A stretch of DNA of 64,000 nucleotides, taken from the NCBI RefSeq assembly GCF_005930495.1, contig NZ_SJEX01000001.1, positions 1 through 64,000 of the forward strand, read 5' to 3'. This document shows positions 27,042 to 37,162 of this stretch, in pieces. Made by a program: the position numbers and the translations under genes. Numbering within the stretch: position 1 is the first letter of the stretch; every line of letters starts with the position of its first letter. Origin of the DNA: Modestobacter excelsi (GTDB taxonomy: Bacteria; Actinomycetota; Actinomycetes; Mycobacteriales; Geodermatophilaceae). Below the pieces are notes generated by a model. The model made no database searches, was not told where the DNA came from, and saw only the letters and a program-made list of their open reading frames with translations.

Positions 27042-28019
27042 ATGGCGTCCAACCGCAAGCCACTGGACGACCTCCGTGAGACCGTCGGCCGGCTGAGCGA
27101 TCAACTCCCGCGATCCGGTCTGCGTGGCGTGGACGACCTGGTGAGCGACCTCTTCGGCGGCCGCCCCGGCCCGGCCCGGCCGCTCGCGGTGATCCAGGCC
27201 GAACTCGACGGGCTCATCGGGCTGGAGGCGGTCAAGGAGCAGGTGCAGGCGCTCGTCGCCTTCCTCCAGGTGCAGGCGCGACGCAAGGCGCACGGTCTGC
27301 CTGAGGCGGCGACGTCCCAGCACCTCGTGTTCCTCGGCAACCCAGGCACGGGCAAGACCACGGTGGCGCGGCTCCTGGCGGAGATGTACCGGGCGGTCGG
27401 CCTGCTGTCGAAGGGTCACCTGGTGGAGGTAGACCGCGCCGCCCTGGTTGGGCAGTACGTCGGTGCGACCGCGATCAAGACCGACCGCGTGATCCGCCGG
27501 GCACTCGACGGCGTCTTGTTCATCGACGAGGCGTACTCGCTGTCCCCGGAGGGCGACGGGCGGCCGGACTTCGGGCCCGAGGCGGTCGAGGTCCTGCTCA
27601 AGCGCATGGAGGACCACCGCCACCGCCTCGTGGTGATCGTGGCCGGCTATCCCCGGCTGATGGAGCAGTTCCTGCTCTCCAACCCCGGCCTCCGCTCGCG
27701 CTTCGCCCGCGAGATCAAGTTCCCCGACTACTCGACGGATGAACTCGAAGCGATCTTCGCCGGCATCGTGGCCCAGCACGAGTACGTGCTGGCGCCCGGC
27801 GCCGAGGTGACGCTCCGCCGCACCCTCGGCGGCCTCACCTCGGACCAGGAGTCCGGCAACGCGCGCTTCGTTCGCACGCTGTTCGAGCAGGCGCTCAACC
27901 GCCAGGCGTTGCGGCTGACCCGCGACAAGGGCCGGAGCGTTGATGCGCTCGACCGTGCCGAGGTCACGACGCTCACCGCGAGCGACATCGCCGAGGCCGC
28001 TCACGCGCTGGGTGAGTAG
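27042..28019 (+). CDS. CbxX/CfqX-type AAA ATPase
   Basis: 325 residues. An N-terminal helical segment leads to an AAA core: Walker [16 protein letters not shown], Walker [12 protein letters not shown], sensor VIVAGYP and arginine finger region NPGLRSRF. The family (CbxX, SpoVK, EccA-like) remodels protein complexes; in actinobacteria such proteins also occur in type VII secretion, but no secretion genes are near. It lies just outside the island on the chromosomal side and has its own promoter. Confidence 0.9.
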   Translation: MASNRKPLDDLRETVGRLSDQLPRSGLRGVDDLVSDLFGGRPGPARPLAVIQAELDGLIGLEAVKEQVQALVAFLQVQARRKAHGLPEAATSQHLVFLGNPGTGKTTVARLLAEMYRAVGLLSKGHLVEVDRAALVGQYVGATAIKTDRVIRRALDGVLFIDEAYSLSPEGDGRPDFGPEAVEVLLKRMEDHRHRLVVIVAGYPRLMEQFLLSNPGLRSRFAREIKFPDYSTDELEAIFAGIVAQHEYVLAPGAEVTLRRTLGGLTSDQESGNARFVRTLFEQALNRQALRLTRDKGRSVDALDRAEVTTLTASDIAEAAHALGE

Positions 28020-28024
28020 CGTGC

Positions 28025-28477
28025 TCAGGCCGGCGCGGCCGCGGACTCCTCGGACGCCGGGCTCGTCATGGCCGGGTCCACCCACATGACCTGCCAGCCG
28101 TGGCCGTCGAGGTCGAAGAAGCTGCGCGTGACCATGAAGCCGAGGTCCTCCAGGCCGTCGGCCTCGACGGCGCCGGCAGCCAGCGCGGCGTCGGCGACCC
28201 GGTCGACGTCCTCCCGGGTGGGCACGCTGAAGCAGTAGAGCGCCAGCGCGTGCGTCCGGGGGTCACCCGTCGGCAGCTTCGACAGCTCGGCGAACTGCTC
28301 GCGGCTGCCCAGCATGACGGTGGCCTGCTCGCCGACCAGCATGCAGGCGGCTCCCTCGCCGGAGAAGCCTTCGTCGAATCCGAACCCGAGCGCGGCGAAG
28401 AACGCCCGGCTGCGCTGGACGTCGGCCACGGGCATGGTCACGAAGAACGCGCGGCCGGGGTGTGCGGGGGTGGTCAC
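28025..28477 (-). CDS. VOC (glyoxalase-fold) family protein
   Basis: 150 residues with the paired beta-alpha-beta modules of vicinal-oxygen-chelate proteins: FFVTMPVADVQRSRAFFAAL, GEQATVMLGSREQF and a closing FFDLDGHGWQVMWVDP. Classified with uncharacterised YP_/PhnB-like VOC proteins; ligand not predictable. GTG start with GGGAG upstream. Divergent from the UvrA-like gene and convergent with the ATPase. Confidence 0.9.
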   Translation of the reverse strand: MTTPAHPGRAFFVTMPVADVQRSRAFFAALGFGFDEGFSGEGAACMLVGEQATVMLGSREQFAELSKLPTGDPRTHALALYCFSVPTREDVDRVADAALAAGAVEADGLEDLGFMVTRSFFDLDGHGWQVMWVDPAMTSPASEESAAAPA

Positions 28478-28610
28478 GGTCGGTCTCCCGTCGGTGGTGT
28501 GAGTGGGTACGCCGGCAAGGACCAGCCCTGCCGGCGGAACTCATCGGTGCCGACCCGGCGCAGGGCTACCCGCCGACGCCGTTGCGCGGAGCGCCGGTCA
28601 GGCTGAGGGC

Positions 28611-31088
28611 ATGATCGACGAGGCGGACCCCTACGTCCGAGTCCGGGGCGCGCGCGAGCACAACCTGCGCAACGTCGACGTCGGGGTGCCGCGGGACGCC
28701 CTGGTGGTCTTCACCGGCGTCTCCGGTTCCGGGAAGTCCTCGCTGGCCTTCGGCACCATCTACGCCGAGGCGCAACGCCGGTACCTCGAGTCGGTGGCCC
28801 CCTACGCCCGGCGGCTCATCCAGCAGGTCGGTGCACCGGTCGTCGACGAAATCAGCGGTCTGCCGCCGGCGGTCGCGCTCCAGCAGAGCCGGGGCGCCCC
28901 CAGCAGCCGGTCCACCGTCGGCACCGTGACCACGCTGTCCAACTCGCTGCGGATGCTGTTCTCCCGCGCCGGCAGCTACCCGGACGGTGCCGAGCGGCTC
29001 GACTCCGACGCCTTCTCGCCCAACACGGCCGCCGGCGCCTGCCCGGAGTGCTCGGGCCTCGGCCGGGTCCACCTGGTCACCGAGGACACCCTGGTCCCCG
29101 ACCCGTCGCTGAGCATCCGGGACGGCGCGATCGCCGCCTGGCCGGGCGCCTGGTACGGCAAGAACCTGCGCGACATCCTGGTCGAGCTGGGTCACGACAT
29201 CGACCGTCCCTGGCGCGACCTCCCGCAGGAGCAGCGCGACTGGATCCTGTTCACCGACGAGCAGCCCGAGGTCACCGTCCACCCCGTACGCGGGCCCGGC
29301 CAGGTGCAGCGGGACTACCAGGGCAGGTACACCGGCGCCCGGGCCTACGTGCTGCACACCCTGGCCAACTCCAAGAGCCCGACCATGCGCCAGCGGGTGC
29401 TCCGGTTCGTGCAGACCTCCACCTGCCCGGTGTGCTCCGGCAGCCGGCTGCGGCCCGAGTCGCTGGCCGTCACCTTCGCCGGCAAGGACATCGCCGAGCT
29501 GGCGGGCCTGCCGCTCACCTCGCTGGTCGAGACGCTCCGGGAGGCAGCGCAGACGGCGGCGTCGGCGGGCTCGAGGGAGTCGACCGACGTCGCGGTGCGC
29601 ATCGCCGCTGACCTCGTGGCCCGCATCGAGGTGCTGACCGGCCTGGGCCTGGGCTACCTCAGCCTGGACCGGACGACGCCGACCCTCTCCCCGGGCGAGC
29701 TGCAGCGGCTGCGGATCGCCACCCAGCTGCGGTCCGGGCTCTTCGGCGTCGTGTACGTCCTGGACGAGCCGTCGGCGGGGCTGCACCCGGCGGACGCCGA
29801 ACCGCTGCTCGACGTCCTCGACCGGCTCCGGGCCGCGGGCAACTCGCTGTTCGTGATCGAGCACGACATGGCCCTGGCCCGCCGGGCCGACTGGCTCGTC
29901 GACGTCGGGCCGCACGCGGGGGAGCGGGGCGGCCGGGTGCTCTACAGCGGGCCGGTCGCCGGCCTGGCCGAGGTCGAGGAGTCGGTGACCCGGCGCTTCC
30001 TCTTCGACCGCGAGCGCCCGGTCGACCGCACGCGCCGTCAGCCCACCGGGCACCTGCGGCTGCACGGCATCGACCGGCACAACCTCCGGGACGTCGACGT
30101 GCACCTGCCGCTCGGCGTCTTCACCGCCGTCACCGGCGTCTCGGGATCCGGGAAGTCGACGCTGGTCAGCCAGGTGCTCACCGATGTCGTCACCGAGTGG
30201 CTCGGCACCCCGAAGACCGACGAGCCCGCGGACGACGAGGCCGACGACGACGCCACCGACGTCCCCGCCACCGACGTGCGCGCCGAGGGACTGGAGGCCG
30301 TCGACCGCCTGGTCCGCGTCGACCAGAAGGCGATCGGCCGCACCCCGCGCTCCAACCTGGCCACCTACACCGGTCTCTTCGACGCGGTCCGCAAGGTCTT
30401 CGCCGAGACCGAGGAGGCCCGTGCCCGCGGCTACACCGCCGGCCGGTTCTCCTTCAACGTGGCCGAGGGCCGCTGCCCCACCTGCCAGGGCGAGGGCTTC
30501 GTCACCGTGGAGCTGCTCTTCCTGCCCGGCACCTACTCGCCCTGCCCGACCTGCTCCGGTGCGCGCTACGACCCGGAGACGCTGGAGGTCACCTACCGCG
30601 GCAAGAACATCGCCGAGGTGCTCGACCTGACCGTCGAGGGAGCCGCGGAGTTCCTGGCCGAGCTGCCGGCGGTGGCGAACAGCCTGCGCGTGCTGCAGGA
30701 GGTTGGCCTGGGCTACCTGCGGCTGGGGCAGCCGGCGACGGAGCTGTCCGGCGGCGAGGCGCAGCGGGTCAAGCTGGCCAGCGAGCTGCAACGGGCGCGA
30801 CGCGGGCACACGCTCTACGTCCTCGACGAGCCGACCACCGGACTGCACCCCGCCGACGTGGAGCTGCTGATGCGCCAGCTCCACCAGCTCGTCGACGCCG
30901 GCAACACCGTCGTGGTGGTCGAGCACGACATGGACGTCGTCGCCGGCGCCGACTGGGTCATCGACCTGGGCCCGGGAGCCGGGGACCACGGTGGGCGGAT
31001 CGTGGCGGTTGGCACCCCCGAGCAGGTCGCGACGGTGGCCGAGAGCCAGACGGCCCGATTCCTGGTCTCCCGGCTGCCGGCGTCCTGA
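28611..31088 (+). CDS. Class II UvrA-like ABC protein
   Basis: 825 residues, shorter than repair UvrA. Two ABC modules: Walker [19 protein letters not shown] and [14 protein letters not shown], signatures [12 protein letters not shown] (Pro in place of Gly) and [15 protein letters not shown], zinc pairs CPECSG, CPVCSG and CPTC. The UvrB-binding insertion of repair UvrA is missing, as in UvrA2/DrrC-type paralogues linked to tolerance of DNA-binding drugs. An acidic linker ([18 protein letters not shown]) separates parts of the second module. ATG 28611 is chosen over upstream starts since the family begins at [15 protein letters not shown]. Confidence 0.92.
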   Translation: MIDEADPYVRVRGAREHNLRNVDVGVPRDALVVFTGVSGSGKSSLAFGTIYAEAQRRYLESVAPYARRLIQQVGAPVVDEISGLPPAVALQQSRGAPSSRSTVGTVTTLSNSLRMLFSRAGSYPDGAERLDSDAFSPNTAAGACPECSGLGRVHLVTEDTLVPDPSLSIRDGAIAAWPGAWYGKNLRDILVELGHDIDRPWRDLPQEQRDWILFTDEQPEVTVHPVRGPGQVQRDYQGRYTGARAYVLHTLANSKSPTMRQRVLRFVQTSTCPVCSGSRLRPESLAVTFAGKDIAELAGLPLTSLVETLREAAQTAASAGSRESTDVAVRIAADLVARIEVLTGLGLGYLSLDRTTPTLSPGELQRLRIATQLRSGLFGVVYVLDEPSAGLHPADAEPLLDVLDRLRAAGNSLFVIEHDMALARRADWLVDVGPHAGERGGRVLYSGPVAGLAEVEESVTRRFLFDRERPVDRTRRQPTGHLRLHGIDRHNLRDVDVHLPLGVFTAVTGVSGSGKSTLVSQVLTDVVTEWLGTPKTDEPADDEADDDATDVPATDVRAEGLEAVDRLVRVDQKAIGRTPRSNLATYTGLFDAVRKVFAETEEARARGYTAGRFSFNVAEGRCPTCQGEGFVTVELLFLPGTYSPCPTCSGARYDPETLEVTYRGKNIAEVLDLTVEGAAEFLAELPAVANSLRVLQEVGLGYLRLGQPATELSGGEAQRVKLASELQRARRGHTLYVLDEPTTGLHPADVELLMRQLHQLVDAGNTVVVVEHDMDVVAGADWVIDLGPGAGDHGGRIVAVGTPEQVATVAESQTARFLVSRLPAS

Positions 31089-31110
31089 GCCGGCCACGCT
31101 CGGACGTGGC

Positions 31111-31707
31111 TCAACGGCGGGGCAGGGTCCGGCCGTCGGGCAGGGCGCGGCCGCCCAGGAGCGCCGCGAGCCGGCCGCTGTCGGCGCGCACGGTGTTCCC
31201 CTCGCCCCAGCTCCAGTCGGTGTCGGCGGCCTCCAGGCGGACGCCGGTCAGGTCGATGCCGAACCAGGCGCCCTCGGCCGCGGTGAGCTGGTCGAGGACG
31301 GCGACCACGGCGTTCCCCGGCACGACCGCCGGCCGGTGGAGCGCGACGGTGATGTCCAGGGAGTGGATGAGGGCGTGGGTGAGCGCCCCGACGGCGCCGC
31401 CACCCGGCGGCTGCCAGGCGTGCAGCGCGGGGGAGCGCAGCGCCTCGAGCTGGTCGGCCAGCGGCAGGGAGGCGTCGCGTGCGGCCACGGTGTTCGACAG
31501 CACGCCGAAGTCCCCGCCCGCCGCGGCCATCTCCGCGCCGAACGTCTCAGGCGTCAACCGGACCGGCATCGCCACGTGCGCGACCACGTGCCGGACCTGC
31601 CACCCCTGGCACAGCGACGGGGCGTCCCAGGTCTCCGCGGGCGCGGATTCGAGCAGGTCGGCGAGGCCGTCGAAGGTCGGTGCCACCCAGGACTGCAGGT
31701 CGGTCAT
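31111..31707 (-). CDS. Mycothiol-dependent maleylpyruvate isomerase-type protein
   Basis: 198 residues of the DinB/MDMPI fold: N-terminal four-helix part with WDAPSLCQGWQVRHVVAHVA, where the conserved His coordinates a metal, and a C-terminal part with GRLAALLGGRALPDG. The group uses mycothiol or is uncharacterised in actinobacteria. GAGGGG lies upstream of ATG 31707. Convergent with the UvrA-like gene. Confidence 0.88.
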   Translation of the reverse strand: MTDLQSWVAPTFDGLADLLESAPAETWDAPSLCQGWQVRHVVAHVAMPVRLTPETFGAEMAAAGGDFGVLSNTVAARDASLPLADQLEALRSPALHAWQPPGGGAVGALTHALIHSLDITVALHRPAVVPGNAVVAVLDQLTAAEGAWFGIDLTGVRLEAADTDWSWGEGNTVRADSGRLAALLGGRALPDGRTLPRR

Positions 31708-31790
31708 GGTCGGGTACCCCTCGTCGTCGGCCGGCGCGGTCGGCGCGGCCTGTGGAAGCTACCGGTCAGGACCGCGGTCATCGGCGTGGT

Positions 31791-32705
31791 TCATCGGGAC
31801 TCCCAGAAGGCCAGGTAGGACCGGTGCAGCCAGGCGTCGACCCAGCCGCGGTCCGGCTCGGCGGGCACAGCCGGGCTCTCGCGCAGCCGGATGAGCCGTT
31901 GCTCGGCGTCGTCGATCGCGGTGACGACCTCGGCCAGCGGGACCTCACCGCGGCGGATCGAGCGCAGGTACGTCCGGTCGGGCTCGGGCACCGGCAGCGT
32001 GATCCGACCCGTGCTGAGCAGCTCGGTGCCCTGCACCCCCAGGCGGAGGGCGTGCATCGCGAACTTCGTGTCGTAGCCGTGCTCGGCCACCAGCTCCGGC
32101 CGGTTGGTGTGCGCGCCGGAGCGCCCGGTCATCGCGTCGCGCTGCGCGGACAGGTAGCCGATGAACCGGTCGGCCGCCAGCCGCGAGACGAACCGGGAGG
32201 CGTTCCCGACGAGCTCCGCACCGGCCTCGTCCCGGTGGACGACGTCGGCGTCGGGCACGAACAGCAGCAGCAGGACGGTCGGGTTGCCCGCCAGCGCCAG
32301 TCGCGCCCACGTGCGCGCGGAGTAGACGACGACGTCCAGGTCGCCGGCGCCCGACCGGTTGGCCAGCCCGCCGGGGGAGTCCCACACGGTGTGCCGCTGG
32401 TACTGCTCGAACTCGACCGTGGCCTCGGCACCGACGCCTGCCGGCACCCGCGCGACACCGGTGACGTACTCGGGCGGCTCGAGGCAGATGCCCATCTCGT
32501 CCCGGTCGTCCTGCCCGGCGATCGACGTGCCGTGCACCCCGGAGCCGACCTGGGCACGCAGTATGGTGCCCTGCTCGGCGATGCGTCGGGCCTGCTCGGA
32601 GGCGTGCGGATGGGCGAAGCCGGCCGGCAGTGCCCGGGAGCCGAGCACGAGGGGCACCGGGCTGGCAGCGGGTCGGGCGGTCACGGGGTCAGGTTGCCAT
32701 CGCAC
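31791..32705 (-). CDS. Predicted nucleotidyltransferase (pol-beta superfamily)
   Basis: 304 residues. The core shows GSGVHGTSIAGQDDRDEMG, the GS...D.D motif of pol-beta nucleotidyltransferases, with a further acidic residue in GDLDVVVYS, as in the YcgL/COG3541 group. The substrate is unknown. It is divergent from a CCA-type nucleotidyltransferase with only 38 nt between start codons, so a shared control region and an RNA-end role are plausible. ATG 32705 chosen; GTG 32684 is an alternative. Confidence 0.82.
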   Translation of the reverse strand: MRWQPDPVTARPAASPVPLVLGSRALPAGFAHPHASEQARRIAEQGTILRAQVGSGVHGTSIAGQDDRDEMGICLEPPEYVTGVARVPAGVGAEATVEFEQYQRHTVWDSPGGLANRSGAGDLDVVVYSARTWARLALAGNPTVLLLLFVPDADVVHRDEAGAELVGNASRFVSRLAADRFIGYLSAQRDAMTGRSGAHTNRPELVAEHGYDTKFAMHALRLGVQGTELLSTGRITLPVPEPDRTYLRSIRRGEVPLAEVVTAIDDAEQRLIRLRESPAVPAEPDRGWVDAWLHRSYLAFWESR

Positions 32706-32743
32706 CGGGTCCTTGGCAGCGAGTTGATCGAGGGTGAGGGGAC

Positions 32744-34129
32744 GTGCCGGAGGACGGAGTCGGCCTGGTGCAGCTCAGTGGTGCCGCCACGACCGTCCTC
32801 GAGGCGATCCGCTCGGCGGGTGGGCGGCCGTACCTGGTCGGCGGCTGTGTCCGGGATGCCCTGCTCGCCCCCGGGCGTCGGCCGAAGGACGTCGACATCG
32901 AGGTGTTCGGTCTCGAGCTCGACCGGGTGGCCGCCGCGTTGCGGCGGGTCGGTCCGGTCGACGAGGTCGGCCGCTCGTTCGCGGTGCTCAAGGTCCGTCG
33001 CGACGGCGAGGACTTCGACGTCTCCGTGCCGCGCACCGGCGGCGGGGACGACCCGAGCGTAGCTGCGAGCCGCCGCGACTACACGGTCAACGCGCTCATG
33101 TTCGACCCGACGACCGAGGTCGTCCTCGACGCCGTCGGCGGTCTGGCCGACCTGCGCGCCGGCGTGCTGCGGCACAGCGGTCCGTCCTTCGGCGAGGACC
33201 CGCTGCGGGTGCTGCGGGGCGCCCAGTTGGCTGCGCGCTTCGGCTTCCGGCTGGCGCCCGAGACGGCGCTGCTGTGCCGCAGCCTCGCGCCCGCCTTCGT
33301 CGACCTCCCGGGAGAACGCATCTGGGAGGAGTGGCGCAAGATCGGCGAGAAGGGGCGGCACGTCAGCGCCGCGGTGGCGGTGCTGGGTGAGTCGGGCTGG
33401 TTGGCCCACCTCCCGCAACTGGCCCGCCTGGCCGGGGTGCCGCAGGACCCCCGCTGGCACCCCGAGGGCGACGTGCTGACCCACTCCGGCCTCGCTGCCG
33501 ACGCCGCGGCGGTGCTGGCCGACGAGGCCGGGCTGACCGGCGACGACCGCACGGTCGTCGTCCTCGGCGCGCTGCTGCACGACGTGGGCAAGGCGGCGTA
33601 CACCCAGGTCCGTGCCGACGGGCGGATCACGTCCCACGGTCACGCCGACGGCGGGGTGGCTCCTGCCCGGGAGCTGCTCACCTCGATCGGTGCGCCGTCC
33701 GCCGTCATCGGCCGGATCACGCCGATCATCCGGGAGCACATGACCGCGGTGACCGTGGAGGGCCGGCCCAGTGCCGCGGCGGTCCGCCGGCTCGCTCGCC
33801 GCCTCGCGCCGGCCGCGATGGCCGAGTGGTCGCTGGTCTGCGGCGCCGACCACGCCGGCCGCGGCTCGGGCTCCGGCCCCAACCCGACCACCGGGTGGCT
33901 CGCCGTCGCGGAGGAGTCGGGCGTGGACCGCGGGCCGTCCCGGCTGCTCTTGCGCGGCGACGACCTCATCGCGCTCGGGCACGCTCCCGGACCGCAGTAC
34001 CGCGCGGTCATGAGCGCCGCCCTCGCCGCCCAGGACGACGGCGAGTTCACCGACCACGCCGGTGCGGTCGCCTGGCTGTCCCGGATCGCCGCCGAGGGGC
34101 GGCTGGCGCGCTACCTCGCGGAGGGGTAG
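32744..34129 (+). CDS. CCA-type tRNA nucleotidyltransferase with HD domain
   Basis: 461 residues. Head domain PYLVGGCVRDALL then KDVDIEVFG (catalytic Asp pair), RRDYTVNALMFD and DPLRVLRGAQLAARF; the C-terminal HD domain shows GALLHDVGKA and HADGG. Adds or repairs the CCA end of tRNA or acts as a related poly(A)/RNA nucleotidyltransferase; the HD part resembles bacterial multifunctional CCA enzymes. GTG 32744 has GAGGGG upstream. Actinobacteria usually carry another CCA gene near the origin, so this may be a paralogue. Confidence 0.9.
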   Translation: MPEDGVGLVQLSGAATTVLEAIRSAGGRPYLVGGCVRDALLAPGRRPKDVDIEVFGLELDRVAAALRRVGPVDEVGRSFAVLKVRRDGEDFDVSVPRTGGGDDPSVAASRRDYTVNALMFDPTTEVVLDAVGGLADLRAGVLRHSGPSFGEDPLRVLRGAQLAARFGFRLAPETALLCRSLAPAFVDLPGERIWEEWRKIGEKGRHVSAAVAVLGESGWLAHLPQLARLAGVPQDPRWHPEGDVLTHSGLAADAAAVLADEAGLTGDDRTVVVLGALLHDVGKAAYTQVRADGRITSHGHADGGVAPARELLTSIGAPSAVIGRITPIIREHMTAVTVEGRPSAAAVRRLARRLAPAAMAEWSLVCGADHAGRGSGSGPNPTTGWLAVAEESGVDRGPSRLLLRGDDLIALGHAPGPQYRAVMSAALAAQDDGEFTDHAGAVAWLSRIAAEGRLARYLAEG

Positions 34130-34140
34130 GGAGTGCCCGG

Positions 34141-34344
34141 CTACCGGGTGCGCTGCTGCCTGCGGGCGATCACCACGAGGGCGCCGATGACGACGACCAG
34201 GGGCACCCACGACGGCAGCCCGAACGGCCCGAGCAGCAGTGCCGCCACGAACAGCACGAGCCGGAAGCCCAGCCAGAGGGCGACCGCGAACACGGCCCAG
34301 AACAGCCAGGGCCGCTCGTACTGCAGCCGGCGCAAGTAGTCCAT
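34141..34344 (-). CDS. Small two-helix membrane protein
   Basis: 67 residues: MDYLRRLQYERPWLFWAVFA begins a first helix, and WVPLVVVIGALVVIARRQQR forms the second with a basic end. GGGGAGGA upstream of ATG 34344. Converges with the nucleotidyltransferase. Not recognised. Confidence 0.7.
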   Translation of the reverse strand: MDYLRRLQYERPWLFWAVFAVALWLGFRLVLFVAALLLGPFGLPSWVPLVVVIGALVVIARRQQRTR

Positions 34345-34429
34345 GACCCCATCCTCCCCGATGTGCGTGCCGCGACCGACACGGTCACCGGACACATCGG
34401 CAGCGGGGCCGGACAACGGGAGGTGGACG

Positions 34430-34600
34430 GTCAGGCACGCAGGGGCCTGCGCCGGCCGAGCCGCCCCAGACGTCCACCACCGGCTCGCCGTCCACGAACA
34501 CCGCGACCGAGGCGCCCGCGTCCCCCTCGTCCAGCAGGCCGGCCAGCACGGTCGGCACGGCGGTGAACAGCTCGTCGTAGGAGCCCTGGAGATCGGCCAT
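34430..34600 (-). pseudogene. N-terminal fragment of a beta-lactamase-type serine hydrolase
   Basis: ATG 34600 opens YDELFTAVPTVLAGLLDEGD, then ASVAVFVDGEPVVDVWGG, the usual N terminus of EstB/beta-lactamase-like hydrolases. Sequence resemblance ends there; the SxxK nucleophile and the rest are absent. A deletion relic. Confidence 0.7.
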
Positions 34601-34705
34601 GCCCCGGACCAACGCCCCTGACCAGTGGAGGGCAGACGAATCCGACCGACGACTTCCGGCGACCGGACCGGTCCCAGGGAAGAGGTGCGACCGAGGAAGG
34701 ACCCG

Positions 34706-35305
34706 ATGGGCACGGTCATCGCGTCGGCGTCGATGTCGCTGGACGGCTACATCGCCAAGGACGACAACACGATCGGCCGGTTGTTCGACTGGCTGCAGAA
34801 CGGGGAGGTGGAGATCCCGACCGCATCGCCCGGGATCACCTTCCACCTGAGCCCGCAGAGCGCCGAGTACTGGCGTCGGTGGACGTCCGAGCTCGGTGCG
34901 ATCGTCTGCGGCCGGACGTTGTTCGACGTCACCGACGGGTGGGGCGGGCGGCACACCATGGACGCGCCGGTCGTGGTCGTCACCCACCACGTCCCCACCG
35001 AGTGGGTCGACGCCCATCCGGACGCGCCCTTCTCGTTCGTCACCGCCGGCGTCGAGGCGGCCGTCGCGCGGGCACAGGAGCTCGCCGGCGACCGGCTCGT
35101 CGCGGTCACCGCCGGGACGATCGCCCGGCAGTGCCTGGAACGGGGGTTGCTCGACGAGGTGGCCGTCGACCTGGTCCCGGTCGTCATGGGGAGGGGGCGC
35201 CCGTTCTTCGGTGAGCTCACCCAGGAGGACGTGCCGCTCGGTGATCCGACGGTCTGCGTCCAGGGCGACCGGGTCACGCACCTGGTGTTCCCCGTGGTCC
35301 GCTGA
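34706..35305 (+). CDS. Dihydrofolate reductase-like (RibD C-terminal) protein
   Basis: 199 residues. Opening VIASASMSLDGYIAKDDN, middle VCGRTLFDVTDGWGG and closing GLLDEVAVDLVPVVMGRGRP FFGEL are the blocks of the RibD_C/YyaP-YwjB family of NADPH reductases with unknown substrates. GAGGAAGGA precedes ATG 34706. Single gene flanked by a convergent kinase gene. Confidence 0.92.
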   Translation: MGTVIASASMSLDGYIAKDDNTIGRLFDWLQNGEVEIPTASPGITFHLSPQSAEYWRRWTSELGAIVCGRTLFDVTDGWGGRHTMDAPVVVVTHHVPTEWVDAHPDAPFSFVTAGVEAAVARAQELAGDRLVAVTAGTIARQCLERGLLDEVAVDLVPVVMGRGRPFFGELTQEDVPLGDPTVCVQGDRVTHLVFPVVR

Positions 35306-35319
35306 GCCGCGCCGGGCGG

Positions 35320-36162
35320 TCAGCGCAGCGCCGCGGCGAGGACGTCGGCGGCCTCGTCGTACCAGGCACGGACCTGCTCGGCCCGGGTTCCGGCGCCGGC
35401 GGCGAGGTACTCGGAGAACCCGGCGTGGCCGTCGGCGGCCGCCGTCCCGATGACGTCGTAGCACCACTCGTGGTTCTCCCGGACGGCGGCGACCAGCCGG
35501 CGCCGGTCGGCGTCGCCCAGCCCGTAGCTGTCCACGAACAGCCGCAGGCGCCTGAGCACCTGGCCCCGGCGAGCGTCGTCGATGTGGCGGTCGGGGCGCA
35601 GCGGGGTCCACAGCCGAGCGGCGCAGGCGACGTCCCAGACCCGGGAGCCGGGGCTCGCCAGGTCGAAGTCGATCAGCGCGACCGCGCGCTGGCCGCGGAA
35701 GACGACGTTGTCCAGGTTGACGTCGTTGTGGCTGACCAGCCCACCCGCGAAGGGTGGAGGGGGTGAGGCCGGCCAGGCGTGCGGCCCGGGGTCGAAGCTG
35801 CTGACCGCCCGGTGGTAGTCGCGGAGCAGGTGGGCCACGCTGGTCAGTGCGTCGTCGGTCAGCGCCCAGGCCGGGTACGGCGGCGTGACCGCGGTGCCCC
35901 GCACGTAGGAGAGGACCTCGCGCCCCTCGTCGTCCACCCCGAGGTACCGCGGCGCCCCGTCGAACCCCACCGCCGCCAGGTGGTCGAGCAGGGCGGAGGT
36001 GGCCGGGCTGGTGGGGCGCAGCGGCCGGCGCACGGTGTCCCCGATCCGGACGACCCGACCGCGGTTCGCGGTCCCGCCGACGAGCAGGACCGGGGATTTC
36101 CTCCGCTCGAGCACCGTCGCCTCCAGGCTCTCGTCCGGCCGCGTCCCCGCGAGGACCGTCAC
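35320..36162 (-). CDS. APH-fold phosphotransferase
   Basis: 280 residues with LVSHNDVNLDNVVF (catalytic Asp; HND instead of the usual HGD) and VALIDFDLASPGSRVWD (metal-binding Asp). The N-lobe is short but carries GGTANRGRVVRIGDTVRRP. Its GTG start overlaps the stop of the SorC-family regulator by 4 nt, so it is translated with it. Substrate unknown; the link with the polyol regulon allows a sugar or polyol kinase role, which is only inference. Also matches drug-kinase annotation by fold. Confidence 0.88.
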   Translation of the reverse strand: MTVLAGTRPDESLEATVLERRKSPVLLVGGTANRGRVVRIGDTVRRPLRPTSPATSALLDHLAAVGFDGAPRYLGVDDEGREVLSYVRGTAVTPPYPAWALTDDALTSVAHLLRDYHRAVSSFDPGPHAWPASPPPPFAGGLVSHNDVNLDNVVFRGQRAVALIDFDLASPGSRVWDVACAARLWTPLRPDRHIDDARRGQVLRRLRLFVDSYGLGDADRRRLVAAVRENHEWCYDVIGTAAADGHAGFSEYLAAGAGTRAEQVRAWYDEAADVLAAALR

Positions 36163-37109
36163 GGCTCGTCGAGGACGGCCCTCGCCAGGGTGCTGTGGGT
36201 CACGATGCCCGACACCAGGCCGCTGCGGAGGGCGGCGCGCACGGCGGGCGCCTTCCGGGTGCCGTACGGGACGACCACGAGTTCCGGGATGGCCTGCATC
36301 TGCTCAGCGCTGAGCGCGATCATCCGCTCGGCCAGCTCGGTCGGCACCGGGGTGCCGTCGCCGGCGACGAACACCCCGGAGATGTCGGCGCACACCCCGA
36401 GCTCCCGCAGCTGGCGGCGGTCGTCGTCCGAGGCGGTGTCGTACAGCGTCGACTGGCCGGCCTCCCAGAGCCCCACCCCGGCGACGGCCTTGGTGACCGA
36501 CGGCAGCTGGTCGAAGGCCCGCGCGATCTCCGGTTGCTGCCGCAGCGCCCGCGCGGTCGCGGCGTCCGGCAGTGTGAGCGGCGCGTAGAACAGGTGCGCG
36601 GCCCCGCCCGATCGCCGGGCGACCTCCCGGACGACGTCGACCGACGTGTCGGGGCCCTCGGGCATCGAGAGGGCGCCGGAGAGCTGGACGACGGGTGTCC
36701 CCGGCAGCGCGGGGAGAGCCCGGGCCATCGCGCTCACCGCCCGCGCCCAGGCCAGTCCCAGCACGTCCTGCGGGGTGATGATCTCGGCGAGCAGGCGCGC
36801 CGCGGCCCGGCCGACGTGCCCGCGCAGGGAGGCGGCGTCGTCGTCCGGCACGTCGATGACGACCGCGTGCTGCAGCCCGAACCGGTCCCGCAGCCGTGCC
36901 GACAGGTCGACGTCGATCTCGCCCGGGTGCCGGATCTCGATGCGCACCAGCCCGCTCTCCCGGGCGTCGTCGAGCAGCCGCGCCACCTTGAACCGGCTCA
37001 TGCCGAACTCCTGGGCGATCTCGACCTTCGACCGACCGTCGAGGTAGTAGCGGCGCGCCACCGAGGCGGTCAGCACGACCTGGGCAGGGCCGCGGAACTG
37101 GTCGGCCAT
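36159..37109 (-). CDS. SorC-family transcriptional regulator
   Basis: About 316 residues: N-terminal HTH (YYLDGRSKVEIAQEFGMSRF) and a C-terminal sugar-binding domain (GLAWARAVSAMARALP, VVQLSGALSMPEGP, GVFVAGDGTPVP, ELVVVPYGTRKAPAVRAAL). Such proteins bind a sugar phosphate or polyol and control adjacent uptake genes. ATG 37109 is preferred by ribosome-site spacing; GTG 37118 is an upstream alternative. Divergent from the transporter operon with operator-like palindromes between them. Confidence 0.92.
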   Translation of the reverse strand: MADQFRGPAQVVLTASVARRYYLDGRSKVEIAQEFGMSRFKVARLLDDARESGLVRIEIRHPGEIDVDLSARLRDRFGLQHAVVIDVPDDDAASLRGHVGRAAARLLAEIITPQDVLGLAWARAVSAMARALPALPGTPVVQLSGALSMPEGPDTSVDVVREVARRSGGAAHLFYAPLTLPDAATARALRQQPEIARAFDQLPSVTKAVAGVGLWEAGQSTLYDTASDDDRRQLRELGVCADISGVFVAGDGTPVPTELAERMIALSAEQMQAIPELVVVPYGTRKAPAVRAALRSGLVSGIVTHSTLARAVLDEP

Positions 37110-37162
37110 CACTCTCACACTCCGCTCATCCGAGCACGACGGGCCTCATCCTCTCAGGTGTC

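Noticed and set aside
28566-31097. 843-codon minus-strand frame opposite the UvrA-like gene
   Set aside because: Antisense shadow of a strong coding region; no start context or recognisable domain.
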